From contig NC_064754.1 in NCBI RefSeq assembly GCF_011397635.1, positions 32,530,543 through 32,594,542 on the forward strand: a stretch of DNA of 64,000 bases. The letters are read 5' to 3'. Positions 26,488 to 39,096 of this stretch are shown here, piece after piece. Under the pieces are notes generated by a model. The model was given only the letters and a program-made list of their open reading frames with translations. It searched no databases and was not told the DNA's origin. The position numbers and the translations under genes are program-made. Source of the stretch: Epinephelus fuscoguttatus (Eukaryota; Chordata; Actinopteri; Perciformes; Serranidae). The number at the start of each line of letters is the position of its first letter. Within the stretch, counting starts at the first letter, position 1.

Positions 26488-27006
26488 GCCATTTTAGCCT
26501 CTTCACACTGGCTCCCAGTATGTTTTAGAACAGATTTTACTGATAACTTCTGAGGGTCTTCATGGTGTCTCTCCCTGCTACAGTATATCTCTGAACTCTT
26601 CGTAGCGTACATGCTGGTACATACTTTGAGATCCTCGGGCAGGGGTCTTTTGTGTGTTCCAGAGGCCTGGCTGAAAACTAAAGGGGACAGAGCATTTGCA
26701 GTGAGGGCCCCGAGGCTCTGGAGTGATGTGCCCAAGGCAATCAGGTCAACCATGTCAGTAATTTCTTTTAAGTCCCCTCTTAAAACATACTATTATCGGA
26801 GAGCCTTTCCTGATTCTTCTTGAGTTCTTATTTCCTTTAAACTGCCTTTTATTTAATTGGCTATGAAATTGTTTTTTCTTAATCAGTTTCTTTTAAACTC
26901 TGATGATTTTATGTTTTGTTTTATTTCCCTGCCTCGTGAAGCACTTTGCAATGCTGTTTTTGAAAAGGCTCTACACATAAAGATTATCATTATTATTATT
27001 ATTACA
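26488..27006 (+). mobile_element. L2-type LINE 3' end
   Basis: The plus strand encodes the recognisable L2/CR1 C terminus: HWLPVCFRTDFTDNF, one stop, ISELFVAYMLVHTLRSSG, then GDRAFAVRAPRLWSDVPKAI and SFKSPLKTYYYRRAF before a stop. A short 3' UTR ends AAAGCACTTTG-type then AAAGATTATCATTATTATTA, the usual L2 tail. It is 5' truncated with a premature stop. Confidence 0.85.
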
Positions 27007-29443
27007 TTATTACTACCATAAGCCAACATTGAGGCTGCACAGAGGCCTATTGTGCTTTGCTGGGGGAGATTTTTTTATGGCTTCATGGCAAAATGAAGAG
27101 AATACAGACAACAAAAAACTTGTATATTACAACCAACTGCTGTAACATGAAAACAAAACTCAGCAGAACATTTACCACAATTTTGGCTAAAAAAAAACAA
27201 AACAAAAGTTATTAACCACTCAGTTAAAGATGCATCAGAAGAGAAGCAGTACTTTGGGCAGAGATTTGAGCGGCAGTGACTTTATCTGTCCTCATACATC
27301 CTCATATCCATACTGTATGTAGTGTTGGCATAGCTTCTCTAGACCAGATATCCTACTCTAACCTTATTGGTTTAATCAAGAGGCTGACCTCAAAACAGGC
27401 ACATCATTAGATTAACACCCTCTGTCATCATGTTTTTCCTATGGTTTTATTTGATCACACTCGTTAAGCTGTTTTTAATCCTGTTGAACTTTTTGTTAAA
27501 AGTCACCCTCTGTGAGAAGGTAAGGCTCAGATGGGGTACCCATGTGGGGAGATTTTCTTGGATAATTGTGGAAAAAAGAACAATATGTTTTCTCTAGGGG
27601 GCTGTCTGAACATTTTGTACCCCGTCAGCCAGCATGAGTAATGCTAATTAACTGCGACAGATATGAAAATAAGACTAATGGCACGGCTTCTTCTATTTGT
27701 GCACTCCAATCTTCACCTGTGGCTTTCACACTTCATTTCCACATCCACTCAAGACAGCCGTGTATGACCAATACATCATGTACCCGGTTCACTGGCTCTT
27801 TATGTAAGAGTTCATGTGACGCAAATAAAAAATGACAGACTTCTCTCTTTTTTGTGTGTGGGGGGTGGGATGGAAGACACTGTGTATGTCGTGTTTGTGT
27901 GTGAGCCAGGCATTGTGCAATGCACATAAACATAATCATATGTTGTCTGTTTAAACAAGAGACACAAAACAAGCCACTCAGCGAAGCCATGAAGTGTGTT
28001 ATTGCCCATTAACTTGCCTTTTTTCTCCCTTTGAATAACAAAGTAAATCACACAACATTTTGTGGGACAGCATTCAAGAGCTCACAGTGCTGTAATAGTT
28101 TATGTGCAACGTCATTCGCAGAGAAGTGGCCTTCACTTTTCATCCCTCCATCCTGCTTTTTCTCCAAAAACAGATGTCGCTTATTTCAAGTGCAATAAAC
28201 AGAAAATACATCCAAACATGAAATGATGATAATGAGGATGACAAATTAATGTTAAATCTGCCCTTTAAATACAAACTATCTAATCCTGCTAATCCCAATA
28301 TATATATGCAAGAACTGAGATCGAGACGAGATTCTTTCTATCTCTTCTTATTTTTTCAACAAAATATTTATTGCACTTTTAGATGCTCAAGTGAAAAAAA
28401 CACATTGAGATGCTTGCAGTCTAGACAGAGCTTTGGACAGATAACATTAACATAAGACATCAAAGTGCTTGACTTACTCACTTATACAGGCTCCAGTGCT
28501 GTACTTAAACTTAAAAGTCTCTTGTAACAGAAAAAAAGTTTTTTCATCTCTTAGTTTATTAGTTTAGAACATCAAGGTGATTCATTTAAATGGTGCTCAA
28601 TACAAATCTACAATATTAAGTTACAGTTTTAGAATAAATAACACATACACTGACTGTTATATGATGGGCTTGTCTTGACCTAAGCTGTTGTAAAACGGTG
28701 GATGTTTAATTTCCTATACAGTCTTCATAATAAAAGCCCCACATACTTTTGTTATTTAACAGCTTTTATTGTGAAGCAGCTAAAACAGGAAATATTGGGT
28801 TTTCTGCAGTGACTTAACATGAATACTATGCATCTGACAGCGTAAAATAAGTAAAATAAGGCAGATATCTGAAAACACAAACAGCGATGCAGGGGAGAAA
28901 CTAAACTTCAAACCACAGAAATTCAGTTAAAAGCACAAAAGTTGTGAACACACAGACACTCTAAAAACTCTGGGCTGCTACATTCATTTTGAAAATTTTA
29001 TTGCACTTACCAGTGATGTAACAAGACGTTATTAACTCAAGTAACATCACCTGTGTCGGTTCCATTTCTCTCTCCTCCGAGAGCCGAGCGATAGAAAAAC
29101 ACAGTCCAGGCTCTCACACTGAGCTAAATTGAAACAAATGCACATAAATGTTTTCAACTACGTCTACAGCCTGGCACATTTTCCCCTAAATGTTGTATCT
29201 ATATGAACCTCAGTAGTGGTAGCTAGTCTTGAATCTCCCTGGCAAGGCTAGCTACAGACTCCAAATCCAAAAATGTAAAGGTCTCGAAGGAAAATGAACA
29301 ATGAGACATTAATAATGGGTGGATAGATTCATTTGCTTTCACCACCAACTCTTCAACTCAAATGTTCATAAATAGCCCACTGCTGACCAGCCACTGTGTG
29401 CTAAAACATATTTATGAATGCTCATTTTGTTGCAGCTGTGTGC
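27007..29443. other. No recognised gene
   Basis: Intergenic DNA with chance reading frames only. Confidence 0.45.
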
Positions 29444-29890
29444 TGTTGGACTGCATTTCCCAGTGTTCTCCTGTGTTTTCCCTGCCCCTTTCCCCAGTGC
29501 CTGTCTGTGTCTTGTGGCTTCCCTTCCCTGGCTCCTGGCTGATTACACTCACCTGGCTGACTACACACACCTGGCTGATCACACACACCTGCCTTCCATC
29601 AAGCTCATCAACCTCCAGTCTATATCTACCCCTGGTTCTCACCCACTCATCGCCAGAATGTTGTTCAACCCTCTGTGGTAGTTTTCTCAGGCCAGACTTT
29701 AAGAAAGGACAATTTATTGATTGTGATTTCCCTGTGTTGTTTCTGCCTTTTTTTCCCCCTCACCCTTCTCACTTGACCCTTGGACCCTGCTCACCACCAT
29801 TCACCATTTTTTCCTTCTGTTGGAATAAATCCTTATTTTTTCCCCCAACTGTTTGTGTCCTGCGTGTGGGTTCCCCCAGTGTTCTCAACA
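29444..29890 (+). mobile_element. Possible solo LTR of a Gypsy-type retroelement
   Basis: It begins TGTTGG and ends CTCAACA, so the ends are inverted as in an LTR. Inside, in order, are three near-identical 18 bp units (CACACCTGGCTGA type, 29538-29592), a TATA-like TCTATATCTACC at about 29621, and AATAAA at 29824 followed by a T/C-rich stretch and GTGTCCTGCGTGTGGG. No internal retroelement genes lie on either side. A convincing 5 bp target duplication was not found, so the boundaries are tentative. Confidence 0.45.
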
Positions 29891-32800
29891 CATTTAGACC
29901 AATAAGTAATGTTGATAGGCTGTTTTGGACGCAATAGTCTGTGTTACCTTCATACTTGGCATAAGTATATTTATCGAGATCGTGATTTTTAATTTTTTTT
30001 TTTTTTCATTAATCACGCAGCCCTATTCGTGGCATTAAAGTAGTAAGTGGCTCCTTGGGGTCCAACAGCCACTAGAGCCCCCAGATATGGGTAAAAGTCT
30101 TCCTAAAAGCATAAAAAGTAAAAAGTATTGAACAGATATTAAATTTTACAAATGTGTTTTTCTTATTTCAGTTAATTATTCTGCACAGACTTAGATGAGA
30201 AGATTTACTTAAATTTAACTGTCTGGCAAGAATGTGAGCTCCTTTGGGATGTGGGTGGTGGGGTGGGATCAGAAAGGCTAAAAATGCAAATGTTGCACTG
30301 GTGACAGTGACTAACACCAATACAATTACATAATTATAAAACCATATTAGACATGTTTTCCCAAAATGAGCTTGTGTGACCTTGTACACATTACAGTCAG
30401 GTTAAAACTGCTATGAACTCACCCCAAATAGATAGATGTGGGTCTATAAACAGTAAAATCTGCTTCCACAAATAACAACAGTTTATCATGCTCGATTTCT
30501 TCCCACATACTGTGAAAGGCAGCAATAACGTGAATGGCAAAAGAGGAATAAGAAAGACGGGAGGTGATCGAGGTGCATGAAGAGGAGGGACAGCCTCTCC
30601 CATCAGTGTAAAGAGGATAATTGGTAGCTGACCCTTCGACGTCCATCATCCTCTGCTGAATAGCGAGGTGACAGTGACTAACACTGTACTGGGGCACCAT
30701 GAACAGCTGCGTCACGTGCACATTCATGCTCAATGTACAGTGCAGGTGACACTCCAAACACACACCCACACGACACAAATTCTCATACACGCACATTAAA
30801 ACCTGTTACCTAGCATACAAAGTCTTATTTGTATGTGTGGTACCCACTCAGTGGAGTCGTCACTCACTAATGCATGTAATTAGGGCTCTTTGATCAGCCT
30901 GGATGAGCACTCAATAAGTACACTGAGTAGTGATAAAAGAGGTGTTTGAGGCATTTGCTGTGTGTGGTGGGTGAATGAGTGGGTCCATGCACGCATTTAC
31001 TGATGTATTTGTTCTTTCCTGTTACATACTGCTCAGAGCAGAAAGTTAACCTGTCAGAACGAGTGAAATAACGGGTTTCGAGTGAAGCAAGGTTAATAAA
31101 CAGGGACTGGTACATGTGGCTGTGTTTCATAATACTGAGGGATCATCCAACAGCATGAAAATCTCATGCCTGGTCCAATTCATACTGTGTGTTTGAGGAT
31201 AAGACACTAAAATATGCAGTGCTGCTTAAAAGGAAAATTTGACATGAAACACATTTAACCTCAAAATAAAAGACACCGAAAACAGACTTTTCCTTTTCCT
31301 CCTGGATAACTGGTCAAACAAGGACTTGATCTCAGGGAACTTTGGGTGCTGCATAAAACATTAAAAGCTTCAATGTACACTAACCATATTGCACCAGTGG
31401 TCGACAATCATCCATCATGCAACGCAGCCAAAAGAAGGTAGGTTTGTCATGAAGGACATGACCAGATATTCTCAAATGGTTAGACAGAGTGGCCGACTCT
31501 GATCGAGGAAAAGTACTGGCTGCTCAATAAGTCACTGAAATTCTCCAGATGACAGCATGCACTAATTTGCATTTGGACATATCTGATGAAGCATCAGTGG
31601 TGGATGAGAAACCCTGTAATCACTGGAACTGCTTGGATTTATAATGACCCTGCACCAAGTGCAGTGGCATAAGTCATCCTGATTTGCACCAAATGCTTTG
31701 TGTGCCAACACATTAACTCTCTAATATTTAAAGGGAGAAATACAAGAATGCAACATCTGGTATGTACTGAATTTTAACCTTTCATCCTGTACTGGTGACA
31801 ACAGTCTCTACTGTGCAATATACACTGTGTATAGAAATAAGTGGTATTCATTCAATGACACGGTCCAGGGTGGTCATATTAGAATGGTTACTATATTTTG
31901 CATGGGTGCCCAAATCTATTACATGTTTGGCCAAGCCACATGGCAATGTCAATCTAATAAATTTGGTGATCCTTGACTTTTACTCCAGCACCATCATCAG
32001 ATTGAATGTGTCCAGTTCCTTGGTTTATGACAAAATATTTGTTAACTAATGAAATTCTCCTCAGCTATTACATATGAGTATTAAATACTTGTGCTTAGTG
32101 CTAATTATCTAATGTAAGCATGCTAACACACTAAACTAAGTTGGAGGCCGAGTGAAAAATTACCTGCTAAAAACATCCCCATGGGAAAGGAGCTCAGCCT
32201 TGTAGCAAATTTTTCCCAGTGGCCACTCGCAGTATTGCAGCAAATAAATCCCCCGTGGCCCAAAAAGCATTTTCCTTACAGGCCACCATTGTAAAAGAGA
32301 CGTCTATAAAACTGTTGATGGGACACCTCATACTGCAAACAAGGTCAGTTATGACTCTTTCTACTCTGGATTTTTGATCCATGGTGTTTTTTTTATTTGT
32401 AAAACTTTACTCATGCCAAGAAAAGTGATTTAAGAAGCTATGGCGATATCACAATGTAAGCTCTATGAGCCCAGTAGAACTTGCGTTTTTTTGTTTTTGT
32501 TTTTTTTTTGTTATGAATCCACCAGGTGAGCAACTCCATTGAAATGAATAGGTGCCATCTTGGCATCTGGTATCTTGTTATTATTAAAATCTATGGCTAA
32601 AAATCAGGGCCCCAGAAGGTGTGCTATGCTTTGAAGCCATTTTTCATAGGGGCCAGACAATGGAATTACAACGTCCAGGTCTGTCTCGTGATGCCACTGG
32701 GCCCAAAAAGACAGTATGAAAGGGACGTCTGTAAATCAATCGTTACATTTTCTTGACCATCACAATCCTTGCAATATCACTCGTTTTACTATCAGGATTT

Positions 32801-33136
32801 AAACCATTTAGTCTGATAACATTTGGAAAGTTGAGAAATCATTTTTGTTCATTTTTGTTCTTCATTTAAAGTTAGAGGAGCACTACACCGAAGTAGCTGG
32901 CTTAGCCTGCAGAAGTGTCTAGTGTGCCTGTTCTATGGACCCAGAGATGTGGAAGCAGTGCTGATAATCTGGGTAATTTTGCATGTAGCAGTTGAATGTT
33001 TTTGGCTTTATGTGCCACTGAGCAACTTTGGCAGGCATGAACAGGGTCCCACTTTTAACGATGTATCCAATTCTCATTATAAATTCAAGCTAAACATTAG
33101 CATGTTAGTATTGTTGTTTTCTGCATGTTAGCATGC
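29891..33136. other. No recognised gene; diverged repeats
   Basis: It includes a poly-T run at 29992-30006, a diverged family A copy around 32100-32135 and 33085-33136 (GCATGCTAACACACTAAACT, ACATTAGCATGTTAG), and two related blocks at about 32245-32320 and 32690-32745 sharing GGCCCAAAAAG and GGGACGTCTGTAAA-like text. Confidence 0.4.
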
Positions 33137-33821
33137 TTAAAGGAGCTGTGCGGAACTTTACGTTTTCATTGATTATAGTGCCCCCCTTGGCCAAAGCGGT
33201 ATGACACCCACAGCATGGTGTCGTAAAATTCCGACTGCAGCTGGCATTCGGCTTCATTTGTAAAATCTCGACTGCAACCGGCAATTACCGCATGCATTTG
33301 TTTTGGAGAGCGAGAGGAAAATCATAAGTGTTCTGGTGTAGCTCTGAATTTCTTATAAACTGAGGACAACTGCCTGCTGTATATTTGTGTTCATGGTCAC
33401 AGTCACAGATAATTTTGTGGCGTTTGTTGTAACGTTACTAGACAAAAGCAGTTCACATCAGCTAACGCTACATTTAGCTTGCTTATAACTTCCATGTTGT
33501 CATAAATTGAAGTGAAACAACGTCTAACAAGTTGCGGTATATTCTCTAAATAAAAACAAAAATTGCATACCTGTCAATTAGGAAAGGGGCCAACTCGGGA
33601 TCAGTTTTAAAACCTTTCAATTCTCTCCAGGTGCTGTATTCTGGTTTGCTGACTTCCACTGTGTCCGACCCAAGCGAGGCTACGCTAAATAGCCATATAG
33701 AGAAAGGCTTTATTGTCGCTGTTGGGTTCAAATAAATATGCAGATCTTCGAGGGGGCGGGGGGGTGATACGAACTAGGGACAGTTTTATAAATGGTAAAA
33801 AGTTCCACACAGCTGCTTTAA
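33137..33821. mobile_element. TTAA-flanked DNA transposon inserted in a family A repeat
   Basis: Ends: TTAA then AGGAGCTGTGCGGAACTTT at the left; reversed at the right, TTAA then AGCAGCTGTGTGGAACTTT. Joining the flanks across one TTAA restores family A text (TTAGCATGCTTAA joined to GTTAGCATTTAGCTC), so the insertion site is clear. A TTAA duplication is a feature of piggyBac and Kolobok elements. It carries a coding-exon remnant on the minus strand (33571-33700). Confidence 0.82.
33571..33700 (-). pseudogene. Transposon-derived exon remnant (WRELKGFKTD motif)
   Basis: The minus strand reads STWRELKGFKTDPELAPF then LIDR and a splice donor (GACAG then GTATGC). The same motif and the same donor position occur at 41295-41368 in another element (FERWRQLREPKGLKSDAEVA). 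I recall this motif from the N-terminal exon of teleost transposon-related proteins but cannot name the family. The upstream part has no good start. Confidence 0.55.
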
Positions 33822-35265
33822 GTTAGCATTTAGCTCAAATCACTGCTGTGCCTAATTGAAGCCTCTTAAAGCAGCTGTAGACTCTAATAACAATTAAAAA
33901 AACGTGAAACCCACTTTTAAACATAAAATGCAATGAATTAACATGTAAAAGCAGGCTAGTCCTCAAACTAGTAAATAGAAATACAATACATATTAAAATC
34001 CACCTGTAATTTGACCAATACAATATCATAATATAAAACAGACGAAAACAATACAACACTGATCCCTGTTGTTGGAATTACAAAGCCACATAAGGTCTTA
34101 AAAAGAGCCTTTACTCACAATGTTATTCCTGATGTCTGAAAATATGCTTAATTTGTTATGTTTTTGTGCTCCACAGGACAAAAGTATTGGACAAACGTAG
34201 GGACTTACTGTTTATAGTGCCTTACCAGTGGGGCTAAATGTGGTGTTAGAGGAAGGTGTAGTGGATCACCAAAAACATAGGATTAATTCTCTTGTACCAT
34301 GGATACTTGTAGCAAATTTAATGAATCTGGTCAGTACTTTTTCATTATTTCTTTGGCTAAATTGTTGGACAGTTCATCCAACTAACTAAAACCACAATCG
34401 GGTTTATAGAGGAGTTAACATTTTCCTCTCTGTGGTTATCAGCACCTCCATGCAACGCACAGCAAAGTACTAATTCTCTGTCACTTTTGTACAATAAGTA
34501 TATGTTAAGTTCAATTAACAATAAGATGTTAATAAGTATTAACAAATACCTTCAAGTTGTTGAAGGTATTTGCTCTTTTAGTTTTTGAATGAGCTTTTTT
34601 TAAGGCCTGTTCATGTGACATTGCTCAGAATTTCAAGGCGACAGAGTTTGAAATTGCCTTGATTTTCGACTAACTTTGTCAGTGACTGGCAGTCAGGCAC
34701 AAAATTAAAGAAATCTGCATACAGTGTCTCGCACATTAACACTTAGGCTCAGTTAAATAAAACTGAAAGGTAAAAATGACTTTAACTATGTAATTTCCGT
34801 ATCACAACAGGGACTTAACACTCAGCCCCGTCTCTGCCTGCGAAGGCCTACGCCAAAGTCCCAGCACGCTTTGATAATCATTAGACTGATAATTGAACAG
34901 ACTAGCAAGGCTATTATTGCTGCTGATGCTTCCAGAGCAGTCTCACATCTCTTTAATCACACAGGACAGATGAGTAAGTTTTTGACAGTGATGTTAGGTA
35001 GCCACCTCCAAACACCTTGACGTGCATTATTAGACGATGACTCACAACTGCATGAAGGAGACACAAGTGTGAAGAATCTCTAATGGCAAAAAGTGATGCG
35101 CTTATAATTGATGTGCAGTGGGTTAGTCAGCCATTACTGTAAGAAGACACAGGCGACTGATTCAGACACTCAAGAAGTTTTAATATAGATTCAAAGATGG
35201 AACAACAATGGAAAACTTTAAAGTAACTTTAAAAAATTTAATTCTGGAGAAAGATATTTGACTGT
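33822..35265. other. No recognised gene
   Basis: The first 60 bp complete the interrupted family A repeat. The rest is AT-rich, with no exon recognised. Confidence 0.45.
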
Positions 35266-36112
35266 TGAGTCTCACTCCCTGGTCATCAAATACTGACGCA
35301 GTCTCATTCCCAGGTCATCAAATACTGACGCAGTCTTATAGGTCGTCAAATACTGACCCAGTCTCACCCTTTGGTCATCAAATACTGACGCAGTCTCTCT
35401 CCCAGGTCATCAAATACTGACCCAGTCTCACCCTTTGGTCATCAAATACTGACCCAGTCTCACCCCTTGGTCATCAAATACTGACCCAGTCTCATTCCTA
35501 GGTTGTCAAATATCGACGCTTTTGGTTGGTGATTCGGTCCGACTGCTAACATAAGATCATCAACACATTCTCATTCAAGGTCGTCATATACTGCAGCTTT
35601 CTCAAGCTCCCCAATGTGTGATACAGAAGGCACCCTTTGGCATCTCTATTACATGCACACTTTAGCATCTGTATGTGACGCACAGCTGTCTCCTGGATGA
35701 AACACCTTTTAACATGTGGTTAATGTTGTCAAACAGTCGTGGTAAGGTTTAGAAAAAACATCTATTTTGGGTTAAAATAGATGACGTCAGTAAGTGACAC
35801 ATGGACAAAAGTTACATAACAATACTTTCAAACGGCACTGACTTGTGGTTCCACATGGGACATGAACAGCAGTCCCCTGTGTGAAAATCTGACCCACTCA
35901 TCACCGCTCCCTCCCACCCTACACAGACTTTCTCACTCTTTATACTACATCAGTTGCTTTGAGCATCAGATAGTGCTGGAAATAGTTTCACACTGGAGTA
36001 AGTTGAAAGCCTGGTGTGTCTCATAGATGGCAAAGGGTGCCTTCTGCATCGATATTACACGCCGAGGGGCATGACGAAGCGTTGGTATTTGACGACCTTG
36101 GAATGAGACTCA
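35266..36112. mobile_element. 847 bp transposon with asymmetric subterminal minisatellite
   Basis: The left end is TGAGTCTCACTCCCTGGTCA and the right end, reversed, TGAGTCTCATTCCAAGGTCG, continuing as an inverted match over TCAAATAC. The left side has eight copies of the terminal unit, the right only one. The interior has no coding sequence. A target duplication was not clear. Probably a non-autonomous DNA transposon whose terminal repeat has expanded. Confidence 0.65.
35269..35520 (+). repeat. 32 bp minisatellite, eight units
   Basis: The unit core is GGTCATCAAATACTGAC, followed by SCAGTCTCA and a variable four- to six-base segment. Most units are 32 bp, the third is 28 bp. Variants (GACGCA or GACCCA; TCCCAGG or CCTTTGG) alternate, suggesting multi-unit duplication. 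There are no unique spacers, so it is not a CRISPR array. Confidence 0.9.
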
Positions 36113-36141
36113 GCGATCGACTATCTTCTTAGAATTACACA

Positions 36142-36600
36142 CTGAACCTTTTATTTATTTTTTATTTAACCTTTATTTAACCAGAAAAAAAACTATTGAG
36201 ATAAAAAAAATCTCTTTTTCAAGGGTGTCCTGGCCAAAAATGGCAGCAACATGAAGTTACGGGCAGACAACATAGAACAAAAATAGAAAATAAAAATATT
36301 AAGCTCTAAAACAAGCAGTATACTGTAAAATGCAGAATTAGATGACTATAAAGAAAAGCCCAAAAATATGTTAACAAAAAACAGAGGCAACTACACATGA
36401 TTACAAAGACAAACACACCCTGACATTGGCATATTGATGATTGCGTCCAAAAATCCTGCAGCAGTGTTTTGAAATGGCCGAGAGGAACCAATGAGTGCAA
36501 CTTAAAGTCCATCCGCAGAAAACTCCACATACAAGGAGCTGCATACATAAATGCTCGTTTGCCAAACTCAAACCTTGAAATAGATGGCTATTCACTTTTT
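36142..36600. repeat. Teleost interspersed repeat
   Basis: It begins TTTTATTTAACCTTTATTTAACCAG and contains AAGGGTGTCCTGGCCAAAAA, TTTTGAAATGGCCGAGAGG and GGAGCTGCATACATAAATGC. I recognise the start as a common fish repeat. Both strands have short open frames but none is credible as a gene. Confidence 0.55.
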
Positions 36601-37500
36601 TTTACTTGGCTCAGCAGCCTCTTATCATGTTGCTATCAGTTTAATCACTTTACCTTGAGTACAAGTTACATGTTGCTCTCTGGGTGATATTTTAAGTCAA
36701 CCTTCCAATTCAGCATTTCTAAGCAGCACGTACTTGTGTTATGTCCCTGAGGCCACTGTAACGTCGCTGTAAACAGACAAAAGGGCAAGTGTTTGTTAAT
36801 GTATTTGTTTATAACATGCAACTTTGTCTGTGAAGCATCCTGCCTGACAGGAGGAGTCACAGTTGTTGACATTAATGACATTAATTAACTTAAGAATGTA
36901 TTTATCTCTGTTTACAGCAACATTATAGTGTTCTGTAATGATTTATTGTTTATATCTTGCTTATAAATGCTATACAGGGGGTCAAAATGAAATAGTGTTA
37001 CCACCAAGGGTGCTTGAGTAAGTGATCAAGCTTGATTAATTATTTCCAGTAAACATTCAAATTGAGTAAGACATTAGGCAAATGCATATATCATAGCAGG
37101 AGCTGCTAAGATAAGAGCAATGCTGCCTCCATCTGCTGTAGAACAGTAAGTACTGCAGCTTTCTACAGGGAGATATAAACACACAATCACCCATCAAAAC
37201 TCAATAGGAGCAAGTCTTATGAACATAAGATGTCCAGTCTTAGAAAAAAATATGTAGCATGTAGCCCGCCTACTGTACACACTGTATTTGAGTGGTTGGT
37301 TTTATGGATTAATTTTGAACTTATGAACATCAGTGATTCATTTACCAAGTGTATGCTTCATTTATTATCAAGACATGTTTGGTGAGGACAGTGCTTTTTC
37401 AAACGTTGTTGTATGTATTTGTCTTTTCCTGCTGCCGTCTTATTTCTTTATCAATCCAAGACTTTGACTCTAAAGAAGTGTTGTGCAACGCCTCCACTTT
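36601..37500. other. No recognised gene
   Basis: AT-rich intergenic DNA between the repeat and the ependymin remnant. Confidence 0.5.
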
Positions 37501-37502
37501 AT

Positions 37503-37508
37503 TTTATT
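37503..37508 (-). terminator. Duplicated polyadenylation signal of the ependymin remnant
   Basis: AATAAA on the minus strand inside the same context (CTCTTCAATAAAAT) as at 39091. It is followed on the plus strand by diverged 3' UTR shared by both copies (for example GACAGAGATGAAATAC versus GACAGAGATAGAAGAC). Confidence 0.6.
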
Positions 37509-37586
37509 GAAGAGGGTGACAGAGATGAAATACAAAGCAGGGATCCAGCTAGGTGTTATTGAAGGTCTCTCTCAGTTAGTCCGCAC

Positions 37587-37755
37587 CAGGGATGTACCGA
37601 TCTGATGCCTTTAGTCTTTTCTGTTCTACATGTAAAGGTATATAGCTTTTTAGATCAACCAGGGTATCGGATCGGTATCAGGTATCGGCTGATACTCAAA
37701 GCCATAGCATCGGGATCGGTATCGAAACTGAAAAGGCTGGATCGGTGCATCTCTA
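37587..37755. mobile_element. hAT-type MITE, 169 bp, in the ependymin remnant's 3' UTR
   Basis: The termini are inverted: CAGGGATGTACCGATC at the left and, reversed, TAGAGATGCACCGATC at the right. The flanking 8 bp copies are GTCCGCAC and GTTTGCAC, which differ by two transitions. The interior holds repeated ATCGGTATC words. The 8 bp duplication and CAGGGATG-type ends place it in the hAT superfamily. It interrupts the duplicated block, so it inserted after the exon duplication or only into this copy. Confidence 0.8.
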
Positions 37756-38056
37756 GTTTGCACCATGTAGCCTAACTCTACGTTTAAGTCTCATAGCTTA
37801 GATTCATTCTTGCTATTGAAGCTACTTGACAAAGTAACTGGTAGGTGGGATATTTCATTTGGACAATGCCAACAGGGAGTCAGTGTCATGGCATACAAAT
37901 CGATAATTTATTATATTGCCTGCCTTTATAGATTAGCCAGTGACAGCCTTGGAAATATTTTTGTCATGATATTCCATGTTTGTTTCAGTCAAAATGTAGT
38001 TCTGCTGCACTGAAGGGAGCAGTATTAGTAATTATCCTGGTGGGTTAGGCAGATGT

Positions 38057-38209
38057 TTACGCTACTTGATTGGCCTTCTTTGCCAGAGACTCAGAGACAG
38101 CCAAGATTCTGTCTGGTGTGTCTACTGCCTCCAGTTTAGCTCTTCCGCAGAGGGGGAGGAACAAAGTACATAGGGGGTTTTTTGGTGCCAAATTCTCAAG
38201 TTTAAGGTT
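38057..38209 (-). pseudogene. Decayed duplicate of ependymin terminal exon
   Basis: A 153 nt block on the minus strand preceded by a good acceptor (CTTCTTCTTCAG) and ending in TAA. Its 3' two thirds encode LPLCGRAKLEAVDTPDR then SESLAKKANQVA, aligning with the real exon's PPFFCAKSKLEEEETPD and QSLARKTKREQ, and it keeps the cysteine. The length differs by two bases from the real 151 nt exon, so the 5' part (TLN near the acceptor, like TYN in the functional exon) is out of frame with the 3' part. The flanking 3' UTR is also duplicated. No matching upstream exons were recognised between 38210 and 39090, so this is a remnant, not a working gene. Confidence 0.8.
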
Positions 38210-39090
38210 CTGAAGAAGAAGCATGGATTTACTTTTGAGATTCATTACTGAGTTTAATGAAAACATTACAGTCTGTTTTATCCATGTAGCAAACCCACTC
38301 TGCAATATGTGTAGATTAAATAAATCTTTTTCAAAAACAAATCTGACCCGGAGTTGTTACCACTCTAAGAAGCATCACTCACTCTACAACAAAGGATCTT
38401 CCCCCAGTTTCTAGTGTGCATCACATGAAGCTCAGCATAATTTCAATCAGTAAAGTATAAACTTAAATCCCTGTTCTACTACAGCTTCATTACCCTCCTG
38501 AAATACAGTATATGACATGGGGACATGGGTATTGAGTCTAATTGCCAAAACACTATTCACATTTCTCATTCTTACGTGCACATGTAGATAAATATTTGTT
38601 TTACTAAAATGAATCGGTCCTAATTGAACTGACTTTGTGAGTCATAATTTTGGCTTACCATTAGCATATTTTATATCTACTAGTCCCAACCTTTTCTGGT
38701 GGAAAAAAGCCTCTGTAGAAAATAGATGTACAGTATTTATTTGGACTCCAATCAACTGAAATTTCCTTTTAGGAACAGGAAAATATTGACTTTTTTGTCA
38801 ACACAAAAGCAACTCCAATGAACACTTACATTTCAAAAGAAGTTATTCACTCTCTTAAGACATCTACTGGGCTAACTTTTGGTGTCATCTGTGGTGTAAC
38901 ATGACTGATTATTGTGCCACAGGTACGCTTCATGTCTCAATATCAGATTAAATATTTATATTTCACTGTTAACATTTTTTGTACTGTTCTTGGTTTTATT
39001 TGTCTTTCCTGATATTTCTGCTGTTGTAGTGACTCATACATTCAAAAAGCCAACTCCAAAGTACAATGTCATTCAATGCTTTTAACTGAT

Positions 39091-39096
39091 TTTATT
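39091..39096 (-). terminator. Polyadenylation signal of the ependymin-like gene
   Basis: AATAAA on the minus strand, 233 nt after the stop codon, giving a 3' UTR of about 250 nt. The bases around it (TTCAATAAAAT) are repeated at the duplicate downstream, so this signal was part of the duplicated block. Confidence 0.7.

Noticed and set aside
29362..29937. Plus-strand open frame of 191 codons
   Set aside because: It coincides with the LTR-like repeat and is rich in Ser, Pro and Cys from T/C-rich DNA, with no recognisable protein.
30419..30796. Minus-strand open frame of 125 codons
   Set aside because: No motif, no splice context and no similarity that I recognise; likely chance.
35269..35520. 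CRISPR-like regular repeats
   Set aside because: The units are contiguous with no unique spacers and form a terminal repeat of a transposon in a vertebrate genome.
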